Below the pieces are notes generated by a model. That model saw nothing but the letters and a program-made list of their open reading frames with translations, had not been told where the DNA came from and did no database searches. Positions 55,151 through 63,998 of a stretch of 64,000 nt of DNA are shown here, in pieces; positions within the stretch are counted from its first letter, which is position 1; the number at the start of each line of letters is the position of its first letter. The translations under genes were made by a program, and so were the position numbers. Origin of the DNA: Alphaproteobacteria bacterium (GTDB lineage: Bacteria > Pseudomonadota > Alphaproteobacteria > RF32 > CAG-239); contig JAFVWM010000036.1 in assembly GCA_017501665.1 (NCBI GenBank), forward strand, positions 1-64,000. Reading direction: 5' to 3'.

Positions 55151-55386
55151 AGTCTAACACCTGTAATCATTTTTTATTTACTAAATATATAGGGCTCTAA
55201 ATTAAATTTAGCAACCTTTATCATATCAACTTTTTGCCATATTGAAAAAGTTTCATCAATCAGACAAATGTTTAATCCACAAAAAAACTGTGTAATACTT
55301 AGTTTTTATGATTTTTATGATAATTTTTTAATATATATTATATAGCAAGTGAAAATAATATTTTTAACTATCGGAGATTATAAAAT

Positions 55387-55635
55387 ATGACGGTAACAAA
55401 TAAACCCGCCTATTCCAGTGACGAAATTGACGTTAACGTATCGGTCGTTTTAGGTACTGCGGTTTTAAGAGTAAATCAATTATTGAAGCTGGGTCGCGGT
55501 GCCGTTGTCGAGCTTGACCGCAATATTGATGATGTTGTTGACATTCATGTAAATGACGTTCTTATCGGACATGGCGAAGTAGTTATCACGGAAAATGAAA
55601 CTATCGGGATCAGTGTTACGGATACAAAGCCATAG
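55387..55635 (+). CDS. FliN-like (SpoA domain) protein, standalone
   Basis: An 82-residue FliM/FliN C-terminal (SpoA) domain: ISVVLGTAVL-type start (here NVSVVLGTAVLRVNQLLKLGRG), then VVELDRNIDDVVDIHVNDVLIGHGEVV. The family builds the flagellar C-ring or type III secretion ring. Here it is unaccompanied by other flagellar genes and sits 7 bp upstream of an acyltransferase and the Kdo/lipid A genes. GGAG precedes the ATG. Whether the cell has flagella cannot be told from this window. Confidence 0.85.
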   Translation: MTVTNKPAYSSDEIDVNVSVVLGTAVLRVNQLLKLGRGAVVELDRNIDDVVDIHVNDVLIGHGEVVITENETIGISVTDTKP

Positions 55636-55642
55636 GAATAAT

Positions 55643-56404
55643 ATGAACTACGTCAATTTAAGGTTCAAAATAAAAAATATTATCAAACAGGTTTTAAAAT
55701 CAACTCCTGTCATTAAGTGTTTATCGTTTATAATTTATGCTTATGCCATGTTTGTCGGCAAAACCACCAAATGGTCTCTCAAAGGTGTCGATAAATTTAT
55801 CAAAAATGCACAAAACTCCAACATGATTTTTATCGGTTGGCATTCCAGAGCCACAATGATGCCCTATTTTTGGAATCGTTTTATCAAAATGCGTTTATCG
55901 GCTCTTGTATCACCACATCAAGACGGTCAAATCATTGCTCATTTCTTAAAAAGATTTAACATAAAGCCGATAAACGGTTCAACCAATGAAAAAGCTCGTC
56001 AGGGTGCTTTAGAGATAATGCGTGAACTTAAAGACGGATCAAATATTTTTATTTCTCCTGATGGTCCTCGAGGTCCCCGCATGCACTTAAAAAAATCCCC
56101 TGTATATTTTGCACAAAAAACCGGCAAACCTATATATTGCGTATGCTTTTCAACTGATAAAGCCTTGGTTTTTGAAAAAGCCTGGGACAAAACTTTAATA
56201 ACACTACCTTTCGGTAAAGGCGCTTTTTTTGTCAGTGAACCGATTTACATACCCAAAGATCTTACAGATGACGAGTTTGAACAATATCGTAAAAAAGTCG
56301 AAGATATTGCTATCAGGCAATCAATTGAATGTGATGAATTTGTCGGAAGAATTCCTTGCCAACCGGCAGATATAAACGACTACAAAAAGAAAGAAAACGA
56401 ATAA
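55643..56404 (+). CDS. DUF374-family lysophospholipid acyltransferase-like protein
   Basis: A 253-residue protein of the DUF374/LPLAT type, which transfers acyl groups to lipids. I start at ATG 55643 with AGGAA upstream; a longer frame from 55595 would overlap fliN. The conserved active-site-like block is IFIGWHSRATMMPY (the usual HX4D varies), followed by SPHQDGQII and ISPDGPRGPR. Members often precede kdtA in alphaproteobacteria and may acylate lipid A precursors. A hydrophobic N-terminal anchor (about 25-43) is likely. Confidence 0.85.
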   Translation: MNYVNLRFKIKNIIKQVLKSTPVIKCLSFIIYAYAMFVGKTTKWSLKGVDKFIKNAQNSNMIFIGWHSRATMMPYFWNRFIKMRLSALVSPHQDGQIIAHFLKRFNIKPINGSTNEKARQGALEIMRELKDGSNIFISPDGPRGPRMHLKKSPVYFAQKTGKPIYCVCFSTDKALVFEKAWDKTLITLPFGKGAFFVSEPIYIPKDLTDDEFEQYRKKVEDIAIRQSIECDEFVGRIPCQPADINDYKKKENE

Positions 56405-56414
56405 GGATGTTAAG

Positions 56415-57674
56415 ATGTTTCTAAAAATATACAACGCTCTAATTACTATATTATATCCGTTGGTAATCAAGGGGTATATTAATAAACGCAAACAAATAGG
56501 CAAAGAAGATGTCGCCAGATTTAACGAAAGAATTGGTCGTCCTAAACTTCCTCGTCCCGAAGGTAAGCTTTTTTGGTTGCATGGAGCATCGGTAGGAGAA
56601 TCGGTTTCAATGCTTCCTTTAATTAATAAAATATTAGAAACATATCCTGACTCTCATGTTATGGTTACAACGGGAACCGTTACTTCGGCAGATGTTATGC
56701 AAAAAAGACTGCCTGAAAGAGCTTTTCATCAATTTATTCCCATTGACAACCCTATTTTTACCACCCGATTCGTTAAATATTGGCACCCTGATGTAGCTCT
56801 TTGGTTTGAATCGGAATTTTGGCCGGCAGTACTTACATCTATCAAACGCAAAAACATTCCGCTGATTTTAATAAATGGCCGGATTTCAAACAAAACGTTC
56901 AAACGTTGGCAACAATTTGATTTTATATGCAAAGAATTATTAAGCTGTTTTTCCATGTGCTTAGGACAATCGGAAGAAGACGCCTATCGTTTGCGTGTTT
57001 TAGGAGCCAAAGAAACAACTTGTTTAGGCAACTTAAAATATGCAGGACTTCCTCTTCCTGTCGATGAAAACAATAAAAAAGAAATATTAAAACAAATAGG
57101 TGATCGAAAATTATGGATTGCCTCTTCAACCCATGATGACGAAGAAATGCGTATTGCCAAAGTGCATAAAAGACTTAAAGAAAAATACTCTGATCTATTG
57201 ACTATTATAGTTCCTCGTCATCCAAATCGCGGACAAGAAATAGCTGACGGTATCAAAGATTTGGAGCTTTCAACCGCACTTCGTTCCAAAGGCGAAAAAA
57301 TTAACAAAAATACAGATATATATATTGCCGATACCATAGGAGAAGTAGGCTTGTGGTATGATATAGCCAAAATAGTATTTATCGGCGGATCGTTAATTCC
57401 TCATGGTGGTCAAAACTTTATTGAACCATCTCGAGTTCGTGATGCCGTTATCGTCGGTCCTCATATGCACAATTTTTCTGATGCCATGTCTCGAGCAAAA
57501 AAAGCCGATGCCGTTATGCAAATAAGCGATACCTTAGAACTTCAAGAACTTTTAGAACAACTTTTTGACAACGATCAATTATTGGAAGCAAAATGTTCCT
57601 TAGCATATAACTGGGCAACATCAGAAACAAAAGTTCTCGACGGTATTGTAGATAAAATAAAAACATATTTTTAA
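56415..57674 (+). CDS. waaA: Kdo transferase WaaA/KdtA
   Basis: Attaches 3-deoxy-D-manno-octulosonate to lipid A precursor at the inner face of the inner membrane. The 419 residues show an N-terminal anchor, HGASVGESVS, the glycosyltransferase block FESEFWPAV, NGRIS, and GGSLIPHGGQNFIEPS near 320-335. Ten bases separate it from the acyltransferase and 13 from lpxK, so these form one lipid A/Kdo operon. Confidence 0.95.
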   Translation: MFLKIYNALITILYPLVIKGYINKRKQIGKEDVARFNERIGRPKLPRPEGKLFWLHGASVGESVSMLPLINKILETYPDSHVMVTTGTVTSADVMQKRLPERAFHQFIPIDNPIFTTRFVKYWHPDVALWFESEFWPAVLTSIKRKNIPLILINGRISNKTFKRWQQFDFICKELLSCFSMCLGQSEEDAYRLRVLGAKETTCLGNLKYAGLPLPVDENNKKEILKQIGDRKLWIASSTHDDEEMRIAKVHKRLKEKYSDLLTIIVPRHPNRGQEIADGIKDLELSTALRSKGEKINKNTDIYIADTIGEVGLWYDIAKIVFIGGSLIPHGGQNFIEPSRVRDAVIVGPHMHNFSDAMSRAKKADAVMQISDTLELQELLEQLFDNDQLLEAKCSLAYNWATSETKVLDGIVDKIKTYF

Positions 57675-57687
57675 GAGAGTAAAATTT

Positions 57688-58635
57688 ATGAAAACCCCCA
57701 AACATTGGCAAACCAAAAATTTTCTGTCTCTATTGTTATTCTTGCCAAGTTGTCTGTACGCCTTGGCTACAAAGTTGCGTATAAAATATATCACACCGAA
57801 AAAAGTTAAAGTACCGGTAATTTGTATCGGCAATTTAACCGCCGGAGGAAGCGGAAAAACTCCTGTTTCCATCAGTATTGCTCATATATTAAAGCAAGCC
57901 GGCAAAAAACCGTACTTTATATCCCGAGGATATGGCGGAAATCTTAGCGATGTTGAAGTAGACATCAATTTACATTCTCCGATGGAAGTGGGCGATGAAC
58001 CGTTATTATTAGTCAAAGAAGCTCCGGTAATTGTTAACCATAATCGTTATGAAGGAGCTCAAAAAGCTATTAATGAAGGTGCTGATATTATTATTATGGA
58101 CGATGGTTTCCAAAATCCCTCTCTTCATAAAGATAAATCTTTCTTAGTAATTGATGGCAATATCGGATTGGGCAATATGTTCCCTATTCCTGCCGGCCCG
58201 ATGAGAGAATTTTATTCTCAAGGTAAAAAACGCGCTGATGCCGTTATCATGCTTGGTGAAGACAAAACTAACATTGCCAATAAATTTAGCGACTTACCGA
58301 TATTCTACGGAGATATTATTCCACAAGCACCTCAAACGGAAAATAAAAATATTATTGCTTTTGCCGGTATCGGTCGTCCGCAAAAATTCTACGATTCGCT
58401 AAAAAATTGCGGGCTGAATATTACAAAAACATTCGATTTTCCGGATCATTATCTTTATAAAAGTGACGATATAAAGAAAATAATTAAAACAGCCGAAGAC
58501 ATGGGATGCGAAATATTTACCACATCTAAAGACTTTGTCAAAATCCCTACCCTTTATAAAAGCAAAATAAAAGTTCTTGAAATTACCATAAAATGGCAAA
58601 ATGAAAAAAAACTAAAAGAGTTTATAAACAACTAA
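57688..58635 (+). CDS. lpxK: Tetraacyldisaccharide 4'-kinase LpxK
   Basis: Phosphorylates the lipid A precursor at the 4' position. The 315 residues show a short hydrophobic start, the P-loop GNLTAGGSGKTP near 48-59, SRGYGG, GDEPLL and MDDGFQNPSLHKD. GAGAG precedes the ATG. It is the last gene of the lipid A operon; no terminator hairpin is seen before the repeat region. Confidence 0.95.
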   Translation: MKTPKHWQTKNFLSLLLFLPSCLYALATKLRIKYITPKKVKVPVICIGNLTAGGSGKTPVSISIAHILKQAGKKPYFISRGYGGNLSDVEVDINLHSPMEVGDEPLLLVKEAPVIVNHNRYEGAQKAINEGADIIIMDDGFQNPSLHKDKSFLVIDGNIGLGNMFPIPAGPMREFYSQGKKRADAVIMLGEDKTNIANKFSDLPIFYGDIIPQAPQTENKNIIAFAGIGRPQKFYDSLKNCGLNITKTFDFPDHYLYKSDDIKKIIKTAEDMGCEIFTTSKDFVKIPTLYKSKIKVLEITIKWQNEKKLKEFINN

Positions 58636-59216
58636 ACCTGAAAAATATCATTTTGCTTGATAAAACAATAAACAAAACTAAGGGATATTCCATGACCTGA
58701 TAACTCATCCCTCCGAACGCAGTGAGGTCTGGGGATCTTCTTTAACCTGAAATGTCATCCCTATTTTTTGTGCAACAAAAAATTCTAGGGATCTTCTTTG
58801 TTTTAATCAATATTGTCATGCCCTAAACGGAGCGTTAGCGGAGTGCGGTAAGGCATCTTCTTTGTTTTTTTAAAACTAATTTGAAGATCGCTAACCGCAC
58901 TCCGCTATCGCTTCGTTTATAAGCTTGAGTTGCTATAACACTTGCCTGATCAATTAAGTTTGTTGCTAAACTAAGTCCCTCGGTAGCGGTTTGAATGGTT
59001 AGGGAGGTAAAGCCTTGCTTGCTTTGTTTAGAGACAACAAAACCCTTCGCATTACTTTATGCAAAGAGCCTCTTATTACCCGATTAGTCAGGGCTGTGTG
59101 TCTTAATTCCTTCGACAACTTCTGTTGTTTCCTTTTTTTAACGTTAAAAATTTACGGTTAATCACTCCGTATGTATTAATTATCTAATTTAAAGTGATTA
59201 AAAGCTGTTAATATTG
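58636..59216. repeat. Intergenic repeat mosaic, right member of an inverted pair
   Basis: About 580 bases with no credible gene. Blocks C' 58705-58740, B' 58870-58895 and A' 59112-59141 are inverted copies of the C, B and A blocks near 50 kb. Beyond A', similarity in rc to 49.8 kb continues weakly to about 59.2 kb. The segment also has repeated phrases such as gaacgcagtgaggtc and agcgttagcggagtgcgg, resembling the window's first 300 bases in style. Between B' and A' no further feature is recognised. Confidence 0.8.
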
Positions 59217-59246
59217 CAAAAAAGCACTCAATTAAGAGTGCTTTTC
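59217..59246 (-). terminator. Terminator of the hydrogenase operon
   Basis: AAAAGCACTC pairs with GAGTGCTTTT around AATTAA, with a minus-strand T-tract. It lies 29 bp past the last gene of the operon. Confidence 0.85.
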
Positions 59247-59274
59247 GCCACTGATAAAGATATTATAAAAGAAA

Positions 59275-60726
59275 TTACTTCATATCTTTTTGGTTTTGAC
59301 CTTTTTCTACGTAAGACTCAACTTGTTTTGTAGCCTTTTTAGCCAAAGATATACATCCCGGTCCGGCTATACAACCTCCTTCACAACACATAACTTCAAT
59401 CATGTTTGCTTCACAACCTTTTGTTGCATATTTTTTCAACAATTTGATGTTTTCTTTAGTTAAACCGTCGATTCTCTCAGGTCTGTAATCAACTTTACCT
59501 TCGACCAGATGTCCCACTGCACCTGCTACACCGCCTGACAATGGGTATTTACGACCTTGAGCCGACGATACTTTAGCAAATTCCATTGGTTCACAATCGG
59601 CAATTTCTACTTTTGCCCCCACAAACATTGCGCCAATTTCTTCAAATGTTAAAACATAGTCAACATTAGGATCATACTCGGCCTCGTTACGTTTTGCCAA
59701 ACAAGGACCGACAAACACAGATATACAATCAGGTTGCTCTTTTTTAAGCATTTCTGCGGTATAATACATTGGTGTTTTTGTATGCGAAACAAAGGGTTGA
59801 ATTTCGGGAACATGAACTTTTGTAGCTCTGTAATAAGCAGGACAACACGAAGTTGTCATAAACTGAGCCCCTGCTTCCATTCTCTCAACAAACTCGGCAG
59901 CTTCATTAGTCGAAGTAATATCTGCACCGGCAGCAACTTCTACAACATCGTCAAAGCCAAGTTTTTTCAAAGCTCCAACCACTTGATTTAATTCAAACGG
60001 AAATTGTCCTACAATTGCAGGAGCCAACATTGCCACAACTTTTTTATCGCTGTTATGAATAAGATTCAACACATCAACCAGTTGTGAACGTTCGACAATG
60101 GCACCAAACGGACAAGATTGCAAACACTTACCGCAAGAAATACAAGCTTCTTCATCAATGTGCTCAACACCGTTTTCATCTTTTTTAATAGCACTGACCG
60201 GACAAGCCTCTTCACAAGGAACCGGCAATTTAACAATTGCATGATACGGACAAACTTCCATACATTTACCGCAAGATACACATAAATCAGGATCTATATG
60301 AGATCTGCCGTTTACAAAAGAAATAGCCTGTTTAGGACAGTTCATTACGCAAGGACGAGCAAAACAACCACGACAAGCATCTGTAACCATGTATTGTGAT
60401 TTTACACAAGCCGAGCAAGCTATATCAATTACCGACAAACAGCTTTTGGCATGATTTTGACGTTTCAAAGCCTCTTTACCGTATTCACGCAAAGACATAG
60501 CTTCGTTAGTTTCTTCATTAGGTGTAAATCCCATTGCAGCCATTAGGCGATATTTCAAAACAGCCCTATCCTTATAAATACAACAACGGCTCGAATCATA
60601 GTCTTTCGGACGTAAATCTATAGGAATTTCATCTGCAGTTTCAAATCTGTTCTTATAAAAACTTTCTACAACTTTAACCAAAATCCTTGTACGCATTTGG
60701 TTAGCATAATTCTTAGGTATTAACAA
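59275..60726 (-). CDS. [FeFe] hydrogenase, group B-like
   Basis: A 483-residue monomeric-type hydrogenase for H2 production or uptake with ferredoxin. N-terminal cysteine motifs (CSAC, CRGC, CVMNC, then CVSCGKCMEVCP, CEEACP and CISCGKCLQSCP) hold several [4Fe-4S] clusters. H-cluster motifs are P1 TSCCP at 292-296, P2 GPCLAKRNEAE near 340 and P3 VMCCEGGCIAGPGC near 445. GPCxAKR and MCCEGGC mark group B and not group A. It starts at TTG 60726, overlapping the upstream gene by 7 bases; ATG 60696 has no ribosome site. Electron partner is likely the adjacent ferredoxin-like subunit or free ferredoxin. Confidence 0.9.
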   Translation of the reverse strand: MLIPKNYANQMRTRILVKVVESFYKNRFETADEIPIDLRPKDYDSSRCCIYKDRAVLKYRLMAAMGFTPNEETNEAMSLREYGKEALKRQNHAKSCLSVIDIACSACVKSQYMVTDACRGCFARPCVMNCPKQAISFVNGRSHIDPDLCVSCGKCMEVCPYHAIVKLPVPCEEACPVSAIKKDENGVEHIDEEACISCGKCLQSCPFGAIVERSQLVDVLNLIHNSDKKVVAMLAPAIVGQFPFELNQVVGALKKLGFDDVVEVAAGADITSTNEAAEFVERMEAGAQFMTTSCCPAYYRATKVHVPEIQPFVSHTKTPMYYTAEMLKKEQPDCISVFVGPCLAKRNEAEYDPNVDYVLTFEEIGAMFVGAKVEIADCEPMEFAKVSSAQGRKYPLSGGVAGAVGHLVEGKVDYRPERIDGLTKENIKLLKKYATKGCEANMIEVMCCEGGCIAGPGCISLAKKATKQVESYVEKGQNQKDMK

Positions 60727-60995
60727 TTCTCTTCATCCTCTTTAGCAATCAATTCTCTAATTTTAGCCACTACTTTTTCCATAGTAGCTTCTTCAATCAA
60801 TTCACCGTTAACTTCAACAAACGGTCCCTTATTATAACCAGAACCTTTATTACAATGATTCATACATCTGACCTCAACAATTTCGATTCTATCGGCAATA
60901 TCCTCAGGAGCACTAAACTCTAATGCCTGAATCTGCGGTGCCCCCATTACAAAACAAGCAGTACCGGCACATATCTTTACTTCTATTTTTTCCAT
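60720..60995 (-). CDS. Thioredoxin-like [2Fe-2S] protein, NuoE-like
   Basis: A 91-residue single-domain [2Fe-2S] protein of the NuoE/HydC fold. The four ligands are in CAGTACF (C-x4-C) and RCMNHCNKG (C-x3-C). It has no flavin or other domain. In hydrogenase clusters such proteins transfer electrons between partner subunits. It overlaps the hydrogenase gene by 7 bases and follows the SpoIIE gene by 20 bp. GGAGAACTTAAA precedes the ATG. Confidence 0.9.
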   Translation of the reverse strand: MEKIEVKICAGTACFVMGAPQIQALEFSAPEDIADRIEIVEVRCMNHCNKGSGYNKGPFVEVNGELIEEATMEKVVAKIRELIAKEDEENC

Positions 60996-61015
60996 TTTAA
61001 GTTCTCCAAAAACAT

Positions 61016-62191
61016 TTATACATATTTTACACTTATTTCTTTCAAGAACTTACTTTGCAGTAATCTGAAAATCTTTTTAACAATATTTCTACGAATGTCA
61101 AGCTCCATTGGCAGATTCGGATCCTGATGAGCTTCATTTATTTTTGTTCCGATTACAAAATCGATTTTATCAGAATCAAGTAACAATCTTGTTAACCTTA
61201 CCGCAGCATTATCTTTATCCTCGTCAATACCTTCTTTTAACATACGATACACATCGGTTAAGGTCAAAATTCCTTCCGTAACCAAGTCGATTCCCGGCAT
61301 AACGGAAGCCATCGGAATATTGGGGTCAAATGTTGTTTTATCAATTTCACATTTTAAACACAATTCACGCTCAATAATATTTGCCGTTGTTCCTCCGCAA
61401 ATAGCTGTTTTACCGTCATAATAGTCTAACAACTCAGCAACTTCTTTGTCTTTTTCTTCATCAAATGGCGGACCGCTTAATAACAATAATTTTCTCGGTT
61501 TTCTGAAATAAATCACAGTACAACTGATATCATCACCGGCCTTTTCTTCAGGCTCTTTAGTCAAAGCTTCGTGCACAATTGCCTCAGCCAACGCAGATGC
61601 TGAAATATGAGGTTTACGTCTTACCTGATTTTCAATAAAAGTCCATACACCTTCTCTTTGCCAACCGAGCGGATATTTCGGATTTCCTAATCCGGCTTGA
61701 GTAACTCCATCCGACATTATAATGATTCTATCTTCTTCTTGTGCAACAAACTGATAAACATTAATAATCCTATCTTTCCAGTTATCTGCCGTAATTTCAT
61801 GATGAGATACATTTAATTGTTTAGCATCTCTTACAATTATACATTGAGGATTATCCATTTCATAAATACGAGTTTTACCATCCAAAATAGCATCAACAAT
61901 TGAAAAAGTCGCATAGCTGATCTTTCTGATTTGGCAAATCGGCAAGGCCTGCATCATAATTCCGGCCGAACGTACCAAATCTAAATCACTTTCAATAAAT
62001 TTCATTGCCATTCTGGTTGTCATTGATGACAAAATATTAGCCTTTACCCCACTCCCCAAACCATCTGATAAAACAGATATAATACGTTGCTCTTCAGGAA
62101 GTTTTTTTGATAAAACCGCATCACCGAAACAACTTTCGGTATATTTGTGTTCTTGATAAGAGGATATTTCAATAAATAAAGAAGAATTCAT
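61016..62191 (-). CDS. SpoIIE-type protein phosphatase
   Basis: A 391-residue PP2C-type serine phosphatase. The metal-binding aspartates are in SVLSDGLGSGVKAN, IIMSDGVTQAG and GDDISCTVIY. The last 130 residues form an extra domain unlike SpoIIE. I start at ATG 62191 because AAAGG is upstream and it overlaps the sensor's stop as TGATG; a TTG three bases earlier is less likely. SpoIIE-type phosphatases next to PAS-linked [FeFe] sensors are a known arrangement in anaerobes and suggest phosphorylation-based control of gene expression. Confidence 0.88.
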   Translation of the reverse strand: MNSSLFIEISSYQEHKYTESCFGDAVLSKKLPEEQRIISVLSDGLGSGVKANILSSMTTRMAMKFIESDLDLVRSAGIMMQALPICQIRKISYATFSIVDAILDGKTRIYEMDNPQCIIVRDAKQLNVSHHEITADNWKDRIINVYQFVAQEEDRIIIMSDGVTQAGLGNPKYPLGWQREGVWTFIENQVRRKPHISASALAEAIVHEALTKEPEEKAGDDISCTVIYFRKPRKLLLLSGPPFDEEKDKEVAELLDYYDGKTAICGGTTANIIERELCLKCEIDKTTFDPNIPMASVMPGIDLVTEGILTLTDVYRMLKEGIDEDKDNAAVRLTRLLLDSDKIDFVIGTKINEAHQDPNLPMELDIRRNIVKKIFRLLQSKFLKEISVKYV

Positions 62192-63951
62192 CAAAATTTA
62201 CCTTTTTTATTTCTGATGGTAATATTTGGTCTGTCATTAATTTCCGACGAATAGTCCTTGGCAATTGAACGCAACAAAACCTCCGTTTCTGCCATATGTT
62301 CGCCCAAAGTACAGGCAATCTGCTGTACTGTTGCCAAGTTTTTCTCAATAACTTCTTTTGCTTTTTCGGCTATTTTTTCACGTTTTATTTCAACCTTGGT
62401 AACATCAGCAATAACCCCTCCAACCACTTGTTTTTGTTCAATATTAAATACCATAACATCATATACACTATTATTGTGTTTAATATTTTCACGTTTTACA
62501 TCTTCGCCCAAATCCAAAGATGCTGAAAACAAATTGGTAAAACTTATAAAATCGCGCAAATTAGCACCGATTAAACTATTACGATCATATATATCGGCAT
62601 GATCTTCATCACGCCAAAAAGCTTGAACAAATTGCTCATTATATTCAATAATCGAAAGTTTTGAATTAACAATAACAATCGGTGAAGGTATACATTTCAA
62701 CAAAGCATTGGCTTTTCGTTGGGCTATGTGTTTAATGTGAGATACACACATATCTATTTCGGCCTTGCCTTCTAATACGGCTCTTGCAAAATTACGACAA
62801 TTATCATAACCGCAACCGTTACAATTTATTTCATCATCAATTGTATGTTTGCCCAAAAGCTCTAAAACCTTTTTAATTTGTTCTTCATCATAATTTTTTT
62901 TGACAACCGGATTTTTATCATAATTTTTAAAAATATCATGACTTTTATTTGTTAAATTCGCATTATTTTCCAAAGCTACATCTTTTAAAACTCTTGTCCT
63001 TTTTTCAAACCCCGATTTATTAATTTTTGTACAAGGACCACTGACACATCCGCCTTCACAAGCTAAACATTCAATAAAAACCGGAATATCAGGCAAACTT
63101 TCTTTAATAGTGCAAAGCTCTCTTTTTATATTATTTAACCCTGTTAGTTGCATCATATAAACATTATCGGTTTTACCATATTGTTTAATAGTTTCAATCA
63201 TACCGCCTTCTATCGGATAATAACGACCTTTTGATGCATGTTTATATACAAAATCAACTCCTTTTCGTGGTTCTATATTATGATAGTTAATTCCTTTTTC
63301 TCTAAGCCAACGACGCAAATCTCTAAATGAAATACTCAAATTTAGCAGTGATGAATTTTTATCTGCTTCAAATTTTTTTGCAATACAAGGACCGACAAAA
63401 ACAATTTTAATATCTTCACCAAACTCTTTTCTCATAATTTTACAATGAGCTAACAAAGGCGACATAACCGGTGTCAGATTAACAGACAAATCAGGAAGAT
63501 ATTTGTTTACATATTCCACAAACGACGGACATGCTGTCGACAAATAAATTCCGTCTTTTTTATCAGATAAAAAATCAGCCAAGTGAGCCGAAACTTCTTC
63601 AGCACCCAATGCTGTTTCCGATACACCTGCAAAACCTAATTTTTCTATAGCCGTTAATAATTGCTCTTTACTGACATTATCAAATTCAGCCACCCACGAT
63701 GGTGCCAAAGAAACATAAACTTTTTCACCTTTAGCAATCAAATTTTTTGCTCTTGTAACATCATCTCTGTCTTGTTTTGCTCTAACAGGACAAATTTTAT
63801 AGCACTTACCGCAAGCCACACATAAATCCGGAACTATTTGCGCAGAATTATCTTCTATTTTAATAGCTTTTACAGGACATTCTCTCACACATTTATAACA
63901 ATCTTGGCAGTTGTTTTTAATTGTAAAAATAGGATGTTCGCGACTAGACAT
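62191..63951 (-). CDS. Sensory [FeFe] hydrogenase with PAS domain, group C-like
   Basis: A 586-residue presumed H2 or redox sensor. Two ferredoxin clusters (Cys15-25 and Cys44-54) precede an H-cluster domain: P1 STACPS at 138-143, P2 FVGPCIAKKFEAD near 187, P3 ECLACEGGCVSGPC near 294-307. In P1 the proton-transfer cysteine is replaced by alanine, as in known sensory-type HydS proteins, so catalysis should be weak. Then come a four-cysteine motif (377, 380, 385, 402), a PAS domain (about 415-535) and a helical C-terminus. AAAGGAT precedes the ATG. Confidence 0.9.
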   Translation of the reverse strand: MSSREHPIFTIKNNCQDCYKCVRECPVKAIKIEDNSAQIVPDLCVACGKCYKICPVRAKQDRDDVTRAKNLIAKGEKVYVSLAPSWVAEFDNVSKEQLLTAIEKLGFAGVSETALGAEEVSAHLADFLSDKKDGIYLSTACPSFVEYVNKYLPDLSVNLTPVMSPLLAHCKIMRKEFGEDIKIVFVGPCIAKKFEADKNSSLLNLSISFRDLRRWLREKGINYHNIEPRKGVDFVYKHASKGRYYPIEGGMIETIKQYGKTDNVYMMQLTGLNNIKRELCTIKESLPDIPVFIECLACEGGCVSGPCTKINKSGFEKRTRVLKDVALENNANLTNKSHDIFKNYDKNPVVKKNYDEEQIKKVLELLGKHTIDDEINCNGCGYDNCRNFARAVLEGKAEIDMCVSHIKHIAQRKANALLKCIPSPIVIVNSKLSIIEYNEQFVQAFWRDEDHADIYDRNSLIGANLRDFISFTNLFSASLDLGEDVKRENIKHNNSVYDVMVFNIEQKQVVGGVIADVTKVEIKREKIAEKAKEVIEKNLATVQQIACTLGEHMAETEVLLRSIAKDYSSEINDRPNITIRNKKGKF

Positions 63952-63956
63952 AAAAT

Positions 63957-63998
63957 TTATCCTTTAAAGTTTTTATCTAAAATATCAATTAAAGTTCC
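63957..63998 (-). CDS. 3' end of an upstream gene (partial)
   Basis: An open frame enters from the window edge and encodes the last 13 residues, GTLIDILDKNFKG, then TAA. Its stop is 5 bases before the sensory hydrogenase ATG, which places it in the same operon. Too little remains to name it. Confidence 0.45.
   Translation of the reverse strand, partial: GTLIDILDKNFKG

Noticed and set aside
58900..59110. Structured RNA gene (tmRNA, RNase P or SRP RNA)
   Set aside because: No conserved core motifs of these RNAs were found; the region is better explained as part of the repeat mosaic.
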